This document shows positions 1 through 8,480 of a DNA stretch of 64,000 bases, piece by piece. The stretch is from contig CAVPGM010000034.1 in the NCBI GenBank assembly GCA_963703945.1, positions 35,715 to 99,714 of the forward strand, written 5' to 3'. This DNA is from JALORV01 sp963703945. GTDB lineage: Bacteria > Pseudomonadota > Gammaproteobacteria > Burkholderiales > Burkholderiaceae_F. The translations under genes and the position numbers were made by a program. Below the pieces are notes generated by a model. The model was not told where the DNA came from, did no database searches, and saw only the letters and a program-made list of their open reading frames with translations. Every line of letters starts with the position of its first letter. Within the stretch, counting starts at the first letter, position 1.

Positions 1-246
1 TTCACGGAGGATGCTCCGTATGGGCTCGTGCCGTGGAGTGCAATCGGCAAGGTCGTCGAAGTCGAAACGCCGGTCATCGATTCCATTGTCAATATCTACA
101 ATGTCGTGCATGAGCGGAATTGGTGGGAAGAAGGAAGAACTGCGAAAGACTTGGGTCTGCTCGGACTGACGCTGGCTCAGATCAAGGAATATGTGGCCAC
201 CGGAAATAGGCCGCAGCAAGCTGGAATTCTCGCCAGCGACGGATGA
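1..246 (+). CDS. Opine (octopine/nopaline) dehydrogenase-like, C-terminal fragment
   Basis: The frame is open from the first base, so only the last 81 residues are present and the start lies outside the window. The fragment opens with EDAPYGLVPWSAIGK and continues through TPVIDSIVNI and EGRTAKDLGLLGLTL. This resembles the C-terminal helical domain of NAD(P)-dependent octopine/nopaline dehydrogenases, which reductively couple an amino acid to a 2-oxo acid. The nucleotide-binding domain is missing, so substrate and cofactor cannot be judged. It ends at TGA about 85 bp before the convergent end of lolA. Confidence 0.55.
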   Translation, partial: FTEDAPYGLVPWSAIGKVVEVETPVIDSIVNIYNVVHERNWWEEGRTAKDLGLLGLTLAQIKEYVATGNRPQQAGILASDG

Positions 247-331
247 ACTATGCGTGCCGATGACCGAGCTTCAGCCCCAGTGGGTCATTAGGCTGGGAAT
301 GTCGGCTCACGCGTCGCTTACACCCGAGGCG

Positions 332-1003
332 TCACTCCGTGAGCACATCCGCCCCCTTGGGCGGGGTGAAGCGGAAGGTCTCCGCGTCGAGCCTGGGATT
401 GCGTTCGAGGTTGCTGAAGGCGAGGTGCGTGGTCTGGCCGAAGCTGTCGACCAGCAACATCGCACCGGGCAGGCCGCCGCGGAATCCGATCTCGATGCGG
501 GAAAACGGAGTGTCCTTTGCGCGCGGCTTCGCGCTGATCCACTCGAGGCCGTCCCGCGCGCCGGCATCGCTGACTTCGAATTCGCGCTCGAAATCGTTGG
601 ACCCGAACAGGATCGATGCCGGACTCGACGGCAGGGCGGTTTGCAGTTTCCGTACAGTCGCCTGGTTGAGGTCGCGGTCATAGATGGTCAGCTGCTGACC
701 GTCGGCGATGATCAGCTGCTCATAGGGCTTGTCGTAGATCCAGCGGAACCTGCCCGGACGCTGGAAGACGAACCGACCCTTTGATTCCTTCGTCGCTGTG
801 CCAGCCCGCGCGACGCGCTGGACGAAGTCGCCGCGTGCGCTCGATGTCTGCGTCAGGAAACTGCGCAACTGGTCCACGGCGGCCGCTTGCGCCGGACTCG
901 CGGTCAGGGTCGCGCCAGTCAGTACGGAGAAGAACGCGCCGACCACAAACCGGCGCGAGCACTCAGACGTCGCGCGCGGGTACCAGGATTTCGCGATTGC
1001 CAT
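332..1003 (-). CDS. lolA: Outer-membrane lipoprotein carrier protein LolA
   Basis: LolA is the periplasmic chaperone that takes lipoproteins released by the LolCDE transporter to LolB at the outer membrane. After a basic N-terminus there is a hydrophobic stretch ending SPAQAA, a plausible signal peptide. The mature part has LolA features such as GRFVFQRPGRFRWIYDKPYEQ and the ending ETFRFTPPKGADV. I chose the ATG at 1003, which overlaps the end of ftsK by about 40 bp and gives 223 residues. A GTG at 946 would give 204 residues, nearer the usual length. The ftsK-lolA order is typical of beta- and gammaproteobacteria. Confidence 0.88.
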   Translation of the reverse strand: MAIAKSWYPRATSECSRRFVVGAFFSVLTGATLTASPAQAAAVDQLRSFLTQTSSARGDFVQRVARAGTATKESKGRFVFQRPGRFRWIYDKPYEQLIIADGQQLTIYDRDLNQATVRKLQTALPSSPASILFGSNDFEREFEVSDAGARDGLEWISAKPRAKDTPFSRIEIGFRGGLPGAMLLVDSFGQTTHLAFSNLERNPRLDAETFRFTPPKGADVLTE

Positions 1004-3305
1004 TGCTCTGCATCGGAGAAACCAGTCCGGACCGCTCCATGTCCTCGAGCAGGCGCGCCGCGCGGTTGTAGCCGATGCGCAGGTGCCGCTGGACCAACGA
1101 AATCGACGCGCGCCGGTTCTTGACGACGATCTCGACCGCCTGATCGTATAACGGGTCGGCTTCCGCCACCGGTTGACCCGCGGCGCTTTCGTCGCCTTCC
1201 GCCAAAGGCGGGTCCAGCACCCCGCCGACGTACTGCGGCGCGCCGCGCTTGCGCAGGGTGTCGACCACCCGATGAACTTCGGCGTCGCCCACGAAGGCTC
1301 CATGCACGCGCGACGGCAGGCCAGTGCCGGGTGCGAGGTACAGCATGTCGCCCTGCCCCAGCAGCGATTCCGAGCCCATCTGGTCGAGAATCGTGCGCGA
1401 ATCAACCCGGCTCGACACCTGGTATGAGATGCGCGCCGGGATGTTCGCCTTGATGAGTCCGGTGATCACGTCGACCGACGGCCGTTGCGTGGCCAGGATC
1501 AGGTGCATGCCGGCGGCGCGCGCCTTCTGCGCGATGCGCGCGATCAGCTCCTCGACCTTCTTGCCGGTGACCATCATCAGGTCGGCCAGCTCGTCGATCA
1601 CGACCACGATCATCGGCAGCGGCTCGAGCGGTTCGGCGTCGTCGGGCGTCAGCGAAAACGGGTTGCGCAGGATCTCGCCCTTCGCGCGCGCATCGGCCAG
1701 CTTCTGGTTGTAGCCGCTCAAACTGCGCACGCCCAGCTTGCTCAGCAGCCGATAGCGCCTGTCCATTTCGGCGACACACCACTGCAGCGCGTTGCCAGCC
1801 TCGCGCATGTCGGTCACGACCGGGCACAGCAGGTGCGGGATGCCCTCGTAGACCGAGAGCTCGAGCATCTTGGGATCGACCAGGATTAGGCGCACCTGCG
1901 ACGGGTCCGCCTTGTACAGGATCGACAGAATCATCGCGTTGATGCCGACCGACTTGCCCGAGCCAGTGGTGCCGGCCACCAGCAGGTGCGGCATTCGCGC
2001 CAGGTCGACGACCACCGCCTTGCCGGCGATGTCCTTGCCGAGTCCCAGCGTCACTAGCGAGGCGCTCTCGTTGTAGACCGCCGACCCGAGGATCTCCGAC
2101 AGCCTGACCACCTGCCGGCGCGCGTTCGGCAACTCGAGCCCCATCAGGTTCTTGCCGGGAATCGTTTCGACGACCCGCACCGAAACCAGCGACAGTGAGC
2201 GCGCGAGATCCTTGGCCAGGTTGACGATCTGGCTGCCCTTCACGCCGATCGCAGGCTCGATCTCGTAGCGCGTGATCACAGGCCCCGGGTAGGCGGCCAC
2301 CACCTGCGCCTCGACGTTGAAATCGCGCAGCTTCTTCTCGATCAGGCGCGAAGTGAATTCGAGGGTCTCGGTCGGTACGCTTTCGACCGCCGGCGGAGGT
2401 TCGTCCAGCAGGTCGAGCGGCGGCAGTCGCGTATCGGCGATTTCGGCAAAGAGCGGGACCTGCTTTTCCTTCTGCTTGCGCTCGGAAGGCTTGACGTACG
2501 CAGCCGGCCGCTCGATATGGACCGGTGGCGTGTCCTCGATGCGTTCGCGTTCCTCGGCCAGCGCGGCTTCCCGCAGGCGGGTTGCCGCTTCGCCGATCGC
2601 TCGGTCCTCGGCTTCCTCGCGTCGCCGCTCGGCGCGGCGCGAGAACCCCTCGATGAACCAGCCGAGGCGTTCGGCCACAGTGAGCCAGGAGAAATCGAGG
2701 AACAGCGACAGGCCGATGGCGATGCCCACCAGGAGGATGACGCTGGCGCCGGTGAATCCGACCACGGACTGCAGCCACGGCGCGACCGTGGAACCGAGGA
2801 TGCCACCTGGCGCACCGGGCAGCGCGGTGTTCAGCGCGGTGAGCCGCAACGCTTCCAGGCCGGTGGCTCCCACCAGCAGCGCAGCGAATCCGACGGCGTG
2901 CGCCCACGGCGGGAGGTCGTCGGCCAGCGGATCGGCGCCAGCGGCAACACGGTGCAGGCGGCGGAAACCGCGGGCAACAGTGACCACGAGCCCCAGCGCC
3001 AACAGGTATGCCGAGAGTCCGAATGCCAGCAGCAGGACATCGGCGCACCACGCGCCCAACCGGCCACCCAGGTTACGCACCGTCCCCGCTGCCACCGAGT
3101 GCGTGAAGCCGGGATCGTCGCGGCTGTAAGACAGCAGAAACGCCAGCAAAGCCAGCGCAAGCACGGCGCCGATGATCCAGCGCGCCTCGGCAAGAAGCCG
3201 CGCGGCACGGGGGCTGCCGGACGCAACCGCAGGTGACCGGGTTCGCACCCAGGCGCCTTCAGTCACCGAGCCGGCCACGCGTTCGATCCCGGAGCGGGTG
3301 GACAT
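963..3305 (-). CDS. ftsK: DNA translocase FtsK
   Basis: FtsK pumps chromosome ends through the closing septum and helps dimer resolution at dif. The 780-residue protein has about four membrane segments in the first 210 residues and a charged linker at 215-320. A RecA-like motor follows, with Walker A (AGTTGSGKS, about residues 444-452) and a Walker B region near MIVVVIDELADLMM. The last 65 residues form a winged-helix gamma domain that reads DNA polarity signals. The linker is short compared with E. coli FtsK. The ATG at 3305 faces the kinase cassette divergently across 194 bp. Confidence 0.95.
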   Translation of the reverse strand: MSTRSGIERVAGSVTEGAWVRTRSPAVASGSPRAARLLAEARWIIGAVLALALLAFLLSYSRDDPGFTHSVAAGTVRNLGGRLGAWCADVLLLAFGLSAYLLALGLVVTVARGFRRLHRVAAGADPLADDLPPWAHAVGFAALLVGATGLEALRLTALNTALPGAPGGILGSTVAPWLQSVVGFTGASVILLVGIAIGLSLFLDFSWLTVAERLGWFIEGFSRRAERRREEAEDRAIGEAATRLREAALAEERERIEDTPPVHIERPAAYVKPSERKQKEKQVPLFAEIADTRLPPLDLLDEPPPAVESVPTETLEFTSRLIEKKLRDFNVEAQVVAAYPGPVITRYEIEPAIGVKGSQIVNLAKDLARSLSLVSVRVVETIPGKNLMGLELPNARRQVVRLSEILGSAVYNESASLVTLGLGKDIAGKAVVVDLARMPHLLVAGTTGSGKSVGINAMILSILYKADPSQVRLILVDPKMLELSVYEGIPHLLCPVVTDMREAGNALQWCVAEMDRRYRLLSKLGVRSLSGYNQKLADARAKGEILRNPFSLTPDDAEPLEPLPMIVVVIDELADLMMVTGKKVEELIARIAQKARAAGMHLILATQRPSVDVITGLIKANIPARISYQVSSRVDSRTILDQMGSESLLGQGDMLYLAPGTGLPSRVHGAFVGDAEVHRVVDTLRKRGAPQYVGGVLDPPLAEGDESAAGQPVAEADPLYDQAVEIVVKNRRASISLVQRHLRIGYNRAARLLEDMERSGLVSPMQSNGNREILVPARDV

Positions 3306-3499
3306 GGCGCCGGATTATAGGAGCGCGCCTTCTACCGACTTCTGCGACTGCTGCGAGTCCCCGCGGATCGACCGGCGCATCCTGACTCCTCTGGAGGGGT
3401 CCCGGTTTCGTCGCGTGGCAGCCGGTTTGGCGCCGCGTACGATCCGCTTTGTCGCGCGGTATTGCGACTGGGCCGTCCGGCTCGCAGAATTCCACTTCG

Positions 3500-4642
3500 A
3501 TGGACCCGGAAATCGACCTCGCCGATCCCTGCACGACGCCTACGGCAACGGCTTCCGCGCGCGCCGCGTTTGCGCGGGTGTTCAACCTGCGCAGCATCGC
3601 GGTCGTCTTCTACTTCTGCCTGGTGCTTCTGCTCGGCCGGTTCGTGATCTGGCTCACCTACGAACCGATCGACGAGTGGGCATTCGGCCTGGTCCGCGGG
3701 CTCCGCCAGACGATGATCAGCGCGGTGCTGGTGCTGCTGGCCATCGCGGTGGCGGAGGCCTTCGTCGCGGGGCGCCGCCTCGGCCCACGCACCGCTCTGG
3801 CTGTGGGGGGGATCATGTCGGTGGCGGCCGCAGCCATCGGCATCCCGGTGCGGGTCTGGGTCGCCGACAATCCGGTCGTCGAAGCGGTCATGATGGAGCC
3901 TGCCTATTTCGTGCAGATCTGGGCACTGTGGTCTGCCATCGGCGGTTTCGGCTACTGGCTGTTCCACTCGATCCGGTCGGATGAGATTGCGCGCTCTCAA
4001 CTGGCCGACGCCGAGTGCTGCCGCGAGGGCTTGCAGTCGCAGATGGTCGAGGCGCGCCTGAGCGCCTTGCAGGCGCAGATCGAGCCGCACTTTCTCTTCA
4101 ATACCCTCGCCAACGTCAAGCGGCTGTACGAGACGGCACCCGCGCGCGGCCGCGAAATGCTGTCGAGCCTGATCAACTATCTGCGCGCGGCGCTGCCGAG
4201 CATGCGCGAGCCCGGCTCGACGCTGCAGCGCGAGATCGACTTGGTGCGGTCCTTCCTGACCATCCTGCAAATGCGGATGGGCGAGCGGCTGGCGTTCTCG
4301 ATCGACGCCCCCAGCGAACTCGCCGCCGCGCGCGTTCCGCCGATGGTGCTCCCGACCCTGGTCGAAAACGCGATCAAGCACGGGCTGCAGCCACTGCCCG
4401 AAGGCGGCCGGATCGATATCCGCGCCCGGCGTGAAGGGAGCCAGGCGATGGTCATCGAGGTGTCCGATAACGGCGCGGGTTTTTCGGCGAGCAGCGGCAG
4501 CGGCGTGGGGCTCGCCAACACGCGCTCGCGATTGTCGGCGCTGTACGGGCCGGAGGCCTCGCTGTCCCTTGCCATCGGCGCGCCGCGCGGGGTCGTGGCG
4601 ACGGTCCGCCTCCCGCTGCAGGCCATGGGGCAACCAGCATGA
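3500..4642 (+). CDS. LytS/YehU-type sensor histidine kinase, intact
   Basis: This is a membrane sensor kinase of the His_kinase (PF06580) class that partners LytTR regulators. About four transmembrane segments fill residues 30-170. The cytoplasmic part has every expected motif: EPHFLFNTL with phospho-acceptor His197, the N-box VENAIKHG (Asn290), the G1 box DNGAGF (Asp323) and GVGLANTRSRL. I chose the ATG at 3500; the open frame extends back to a TTG at 3449. Its stop overlaps the start of the next gene by 4 bp (ATGA), so translation is probably coupled. No periplasmic sensor domain is visible, so the signal is unknown. Confidence 0.85.
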   Translation: MDPEIDLADPCTTPTATASARAAFARVFNLRSIAVVFYFCLVLLLGRFVIWLTYEPIDEWAFGLVRGLRQTMISAVLVLLAIAVAEAFVAGRRLGPRTALAVGGIMSVAAAAIGIPVRVWVADNPVVEAVMMEPAYFVQIWALWSAIGGFGYWLFHSIRSDEIARSQLADAECCREGLQSQMVEARLSALQAQIEPHFLFNTLANVKRLYETAPARGREMLSSLINYLRAALPSMREPGSTLQREIDLVRSFLTILQMRMGERLAFSIDAPSELAAARVPPMVLPTLVENAIKHGLQPLPEGGRIDIRARREGSQAMVIEVSDNGAGFSASSGSGVGLANTRSRLSALYGPEASLSLAIGAPRGVVATVRLPLQAMGQPA

Positions 4643-5787
4643 GCGCCGTACTGCCGAACTCTGCAGTGCTCGCGGGCGCGGCACATGCCGTATCACGCTG
4701 GATGCAGGGGTGGTCGAAGATGGGCGCGCGCCATGCGGTGGCGTGGCTCTTTGCGTCCTCGATGATGGCGGTGGTCGATTGGACGGCCATGATCGACAAG
4801 TTCGACAAGCCGAACGTGCACTTCATGATGGCGTTCGACCTCGTCACGAGCCTGATCCTGTTCGGCGTCACGCTGCTGGCATGGGTCGCCGCCACTGAAG
4901 GGGCGCCGATCAGCGGTCGAGAGCGCAATACGCGCGTCGCATGGGCCATCGTGATCGCTGCAGTGGTCTCGGCCTGCATCGTGGTCCCGCTGATGAGGGC
5001 GCTAGAGGTCGACCGCATGTGGTGGGAGATGATGGGCAAGAGCAAGCCGCAGCCGGCGCTGGCCCTGGTGATCATCGGCAACTCGATCCACTTTGTCGCA
5101 TGGTCGGGCCTGTTCATCGCGGCGGCCGAAGTCATCCGACGGCGCTCGCTGACGAACGAGGCGATCCGTGCCTCGCAGCGCGAGCAGGCGACGCTGACGC
5201 GCGACGTGCTCGAATCCCGCCTGGCGGCGATGCAGGCGCAGGTCGAGCCGCAGTTCCTGTTCGACACACTGGTGGACATCGAGCAGCTCTACCGGAAGGA
5301 CAGCGCGGGCGCGGCGGACCAACTCGACCGGCTGATCACCTACCTGCGCGTGGCCCTGCCGCGACTGCGCGAAGCCGGCTCGACGATGGCCGCCGAGATC
5401 GAACTGGTCAGGGCGTACCTCGATGTGGTGCGGTCGGCACGCGGAGGCTCACCCAGCCTGACCGTGTCGATCGCCGATGACTGCTTCGAGGCGCGCTTCT
5501 ATCCGATGCTGCTGCTGCCGCTGGTGCAGCGGGCGGTGCACGGCACATCGGAAAGCGTGCCGGCCAGCATACGCATTGCGGTACAGCGCGCCGGCAGTGA
5601 CATCGCCATCGTGCTGCGCATTGCTGCGCCGGACGGCTGCGCCGAGGACCGCGAAATCGCGCGAGTGCGCGAGCGGCTGGCTGGCCTTTACGGCTCGCAA
5701 GCCTCGCTTGACTGCACGGAGCTGCACGGCGACACCACCCAGTTGACCATGCGCATTCCTGGCACCGCGCCTGACATCGCGCCATGA
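4639..5787 (+). CDS. Degenerate LytS-type kinase (predicted pseudokinase)
   Basis: This 382-residue protein has the same plan as its upstream neighbour: membrane segments in residues 30-180, then a LytS-like cytoplasmic region. The active-site residues are replaced. EPHFLFNTL has become EPQFLFDTL, with Gln205 in place of the phospho-accepting His. The N-box ENAIKHG has become QRAVHGT, with Arg298 for the Mg-binding Asn. DNGxG and GxGLxN are absent. The fold-defining pieces (LITYLRVALPRLREAGST, RERLAGLYG) remain and the frame is undamaged. I infer a maintained but catalytically dead protein, perhaps a heterodimer partner of the intact kinase. Both ends overlap neighbours by 4 bp. Confidence 0.8.
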   Translation: MSAVLPNSAVLAGAAHAVSRWMQGWSKMGARHAVAWLFASSMMAVVDWTAMIDKFDKPNVHFMMAFDLVTSLILFGVTLLAWVAATEGAPISGRERNTRVAWAIVIAAVVSACIVVPLMRALEVDRMWWEMMGKSKPQPALALVIIGNSIHFVAWSGLFIAAAEVIRRRSLTNEAIRASQREQATLTRDVLESRLAAMQAQVEPQFLFDTLVDIEQLYRKDSAGAADQLDRLITYLRVALPRLREAGSTMAAEIELVRAYLDVVRSARGGSPSLTVSIADDCFEARFYPMLLLPLVQRAVHGTSESVPASIRIAVQRAGSDIAIVLRIAAPDGCAEDREIARVRERLAGLYGSQASLDCTELHGDTTQLTMRIPGTAPDIAP

Positions 5788-6545
5788 GCGGCGCAACCGC
5801 CATCGTCGCCGAGGACGAAGCGACTCTTCGCCATCAATTGGTCGAACAGCTGTCGCAGCTGTGGCCGGAGCTTCACATCGTCGCAGAGGCGGCCGATGGC
5901 GTGCAGGCACTGCGACTGCTCGACGAGCACGATCCCGATGTGCTGTTCCTCGACATCCAGATGCCCGGCGCCACCGGGCTTGAAGTGGCCCTACAGGCCA
6001 ATGGACGCTGCCACGTGGTGTTCGTGACGGCGTACGACCAGCACGCGGTGGCCGCGTTCGACCAGGGCGCAGTCGACTACGTGCTGAAACCGGTGTCGGC
6101 CGCGCGACTGTTCACCGCGGTCAGCCGACTCAAGCAGCGACTCGGCACGCCGCCGGTACGCCTGGACGCGACGCTGAATCAGCTGGCACCGGCAGCCTTG
6201 ACCGCTGCCGGTACGCGACAGCCGCTGCGCTGGATCAATGCATCGGTCGGCCAGAACCTGAAGCTCATCACGGTCGATGAAATCAGTTACTTCCAGGCCG
6301 ACAACAAGTACACGCGGGTCGTCACCGCCGAAGGCGAAGCGCTGATCCGCAAGCCGCTGAAGGAGCTGGTCGAAGAGCTCGACCCGGGGCAGTTCTGGCA
6401 GATCCACCGGTCGACGCTGGTCAATGCCACGGCGATCGCCGGCGTCACGCGCGACTTTCGCGGTCGGATGATGGTGAAACTGAAGACGCGCGCCGAAACG
6501 CTGCTGGTTTCGGACACCTACACGCACCTGTTCAGGCAGATGTAG
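5784..6545 (+). CDS. LytTR-family response regulator
   Basis: The 253-residue protein has an N-terminal receiver domain with phospho-acceptor Asp57 in LFLDIQMPG and the conserved Lys in VDYVLKPV. A C-terminal LytTR DNA-binding domain begins around residue 150 (EISYFQADNKYTRVVT, FWQIHRSTLVN). It is the third gene of the kinase-pseudokinase-regulator cassette and starts inside the preceding gene's stop (ATGA), so it is very probably co-translated with both kinases. It is the likely phosphoryl target of the intact kinase. Target genes are unknown. A palindromic repeat begins directly after the stop and may end transcription. Confidence 0.9.
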   Translation: MSGATAIVAEDEATLRHQLVEQLSQLWPELHIVAEAADGVQALRLLDEHDPDVLFLDIQMPGATGLEVALQANGRCHVVFVTAYDQHAVAAFDQGAVDYVLKPVSAARLFTAVSRLKQRLGTPPVRLDATLNQLAPAALTAAGTRQPLRWINASVGQNLKLITVDEISYFQADNKYTRVVTAEGEALIRKPLKELVEELDPGQFWQIHRSTLVNATAIAGVTRDFRGRMMVKLKTRAETLLVSDTYTHLFRQM

Positions 6546-6595
6546 CGAGTGCGCTCCTCGTGTACGCGACCGCTGTGCGGTCGCACGTGCACTCG
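6546..6595. repeat. Intergenic palindromic repeat, copy 1
   Basis: Immediately after the regulator stop lies a long imperfect hairpin. An 8-bp perfect stem (GCGACCGC / GCGGTCGC, loop TGT) is extended outward by a six-pair stem with one G-T pair and a 2-nt bulge. CGAGTGC and GCACTCG lie outermost. It shares the 16-bp string TCCTCGTGTACGCGAC with a second hairpin just after ppc at 23346. It could act as a terminator or mRNA-stabilising structure, though no clear U-run follows. Two copies in 64 kb suggest a genome repeat family. Confidence 0.6.
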
Positions 6596-6787
6596 GAGCG
6601 GAAACTGCAAGTTAGTCGGCTGCGCTCCGGAGCGGCCGCGCGCTCCGCCGAGTACAACAGCACGGCACCCACCCTGCCCTGCCGCCAAGCGGGAGGGTGC
6701 CCCGCAGCCTCCCGACGCCTCCTAGACGGGGAGGAAAGCCGCTTCAATTCGGACCTTTGGTTGAGTGATCGCCACTACGCCCCCACC

Positions 6788-6793
6788 TATAAT
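6788..6793 (+). promoter_or_regulatory. Candidate -10 box for trxB
   Basis: A perfect TATAAT lies 23 bp before the trxB start. No good -35 hexamer is found at 16-18 bp; TTGAGT lies about 21 bp upstream. A GGGGAAG ribosome binding site precedes the ATG. Confidence 0.4.
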
Positions 6794-6816
6794 CGCTTGA
6801 CTCATCGGGGAAGAAC

Positions 6817-7806
6817 ATGGCGGCCACCAAACATGCGCGGGTGCTGATCCTGGGATCGGGACCGGCGGGCTATACGGCGGCGGTGTACGCGGCGCGCGCC
6901 AATCTCAAGCCGGTGCTGATCACCGGCCTTGCCCAGGGCGGCCAGCTGATGACCACCACCGACGTCGACAACTGGCCGGCGGATGCCAGCGGCGTGCAGG
7001 GCCCCGATCTGATGGCGCGCTTCCTGGCCCATGCCGAGCGCTTCAACACCGAAATCGTGTTCGATCACATCCACACGGCCAAGCTCGACGAGCGGCCGCT
7101 GCGGCTGGTGGGAGACAGCGGCGAATACACGTGCGACGCGCTGATCATCGCGACCGGCGCCAGCGCCATGTACCTCGGATTGCCGTCCGAGCAGGAGTTC
7201 ATGGGCAAAGGCGTGTCCGGCTGTGCGACCTGCGACGGCTTCTTCTACAAGGGACAGGACGTCGCGGTCGTCGGGGGCGGCAACACGGCGGTTGAGGAAG
7301 CGCTCTACCTGTCGAACATCGCCAGCAAGGTCACGCTGGTCCATCGCCGCGACAAATTCCGCGCCGAGCCGATCCTGGTCGATCACCTGATGGACAAGGT
7401 CAAGGAAGGCCGTGTCGCGCTGAAGCTGCACAGCGTGCTCGACGAGGTGCTGGGCAGCGAAACCGGAGTCACCGGAGCGCGGGTCCAGAACGTCCAGTCG
7501 GGAATCAAGGAGGACCTCGCGCTGCAAGGCGTTTTCATCGCGATCGGCCACCGACCGAACACGGAACTGTTCGTCGGCCAGCTCGAGATGGTCAATGGCT
7601 ACATCGTCACGCGCGGCGGCCTGGCCGGCATGGCCACCGCCACCAGCGTGGAGGGCGTGTTCGCGGCAGGCGATGTGCAGGACCATGTCTATCGGCAGGC
7701 CGTGACGAGTGCAGGCACCGGATGCATGGCCGCACTCGATGCGCAGAAGTATCTTGAGAATCTGCAGCCGGCCACGCAGTCCGCACCCGAAGTCCTCGCG
7801 GCCTGA
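6817..7806 (+). CDS. trxB: Thioredoxin reductase (NADPH)
   Basis: TrxB is the cytoplasmic flavoenzyme that reduces thioredoxin with NADPH. The 329-residue protein has the FAD motif GSGPAG near residue 14, the redox pair CATC at Cys136/Cys139, and the NADPH motif GGGNTA near residue 157. The C-terminal FAD-binding segment EGVFAAGDVQD is also present. Length and spacing are normal for the low-molecular-weight family. A GGGGAAG ribosome binding site precedes the ATG. It is followed at 23 bp by an Smr-domain gene. Confidence 0.96.
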   Translation: MAATKHARVLILGSGPAGYTAAVYAARANLKPVLITGLAQGGQLMTTTDVDNWPADASGVQGPDLMARFLAHAERFNTEIVFDHIHTAKLDERPLRLVGDSGEYTCDALIIATGASAMYLGLPSEQEFMGKGVSGCATCDGFFYKGQDVAVVGGGNTAVEEALYLSNIASKVTLVHRRDKFRAEPILVDHLMDKVKEGRVALKLHSVLDEVLGSETGVTGARVQNVQSGIKEDLALQGVFIAIGHRPNTELFVGQLEMVNGYIVTRGGLAGMATATSVEGVFAAGDVQDHVYRQAVTSAGTGCMAALDAQKYLENLQPATQSAPEVLAA

Positions 7807-7829
7807 GGCTCTGGCGGTGGACAGGGGAA

Positions 7830-8480
7830 ATGGCCGCCCGCTACAAGGACCTGTCTCAGCTCGCGCCGCTGCGTGAATCCCTGAGTCGCGCCGCCCGCGC
7901 CGAGGAGCTGCGGACCGATGAGCAGCGCGCCGAGGCGGCCGAGAAGTCCGCAACTCTCGACGAGTTCCGCAGCGCGGTCGGCGCCGTCACTCCGCTCGCG
8001 ATCAGGCAGCGCGTCGAGCACGACCGTCCGCCCCACCCGCCGGTACCCCACAAACGCATCGAGGACAACCAGCAGGTCCTGATCGCATCGGTGTCGGACG
8101 AGTTCGAGATCGACACGCTGCTGCACACCGACGCAGAACTTTCGTTCAGGCGGCCCGGCATCGGGCCCGATGTCCTGCGCAAGCTGCGTCGCGGCGACTG
8201 GGTCATCCAGGATGAACTGGACCTGCATGGATCGCGGGTCGACGCGGCTCGCGCGCTGCTGGCGCATTTCCTGCACGACGCGGTCAGGCGCGGTCTGCGC
8301 TGTGTGCGCGTCGTACACGGCAAGGGTCTCGGCTCGAAGGACCGTCAGCCGGTGCTGAAGGGAAAGGCACGCATGTGGCTCGCGCAGCGCGAGGAAGTCA
8401 TCGCCTTCTGCCAGGCGCGGCCGGCCGAAGGAGGCGGAGGCGCGCTGATCGTGCTGCTGCGGCCGGCGCAGCGCGCGTGA
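7830..8480 (+). CDS. Smr-domain protein (putative DNA endonuclease)
   Basis: The 216-residue protein has a charged, probably disordered first half. The C-terminal Smr domain is marked by ELDLHGSRVDAARALLAHF, the HGKG loop (RVVHGKGLGSKD) and LKGKARMWL. Stand-alone Smr proteins of this type resemble the MutS2 C-terminus and E. coli SmrA/SmrB, which are nucleases; SmrB acts on mRNA in collided ribosomes. Which activity applies here cannot be told from sequence. Its TGA overlaps the GTG start of the next gene by 4 bp. Confidence 0.85.
   Translation: MAARYKDLSQLAPLRESLSRAARAEELRTDEQRAEAAEKSATLDEFRSAVGAVTPLAIRQRVEHDRPPHPPVPHKRIEDNQQVLIASVSDEFEIDTLLHTDAELSFRRPGIGPDVLRKLRRGDWVIQDELDLHGSRVDAARALLAHFLHDAVRRGLRCVRVVHGKGLGSKDRQPVLKGKARMWLAQREEVIAFCQARPAEGGGGALIVLLRPAQRA

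Noticed and set aside
5784..6545. Naming the LytTR regulator algR
   Set aside because: A better algR candidate lies at 23391 in the conserved argH-algZ-hemC neighbourhood, so this one is left unnamed.
6660..6745. Structured RNA or riboswitch before trxB
   Set aside because: GGCACCC/GGGTGCC and a CCTCC/GGAGG pairing are present, but no known riboswitch core is recognisable and GC-rich pairing by chance is likely.
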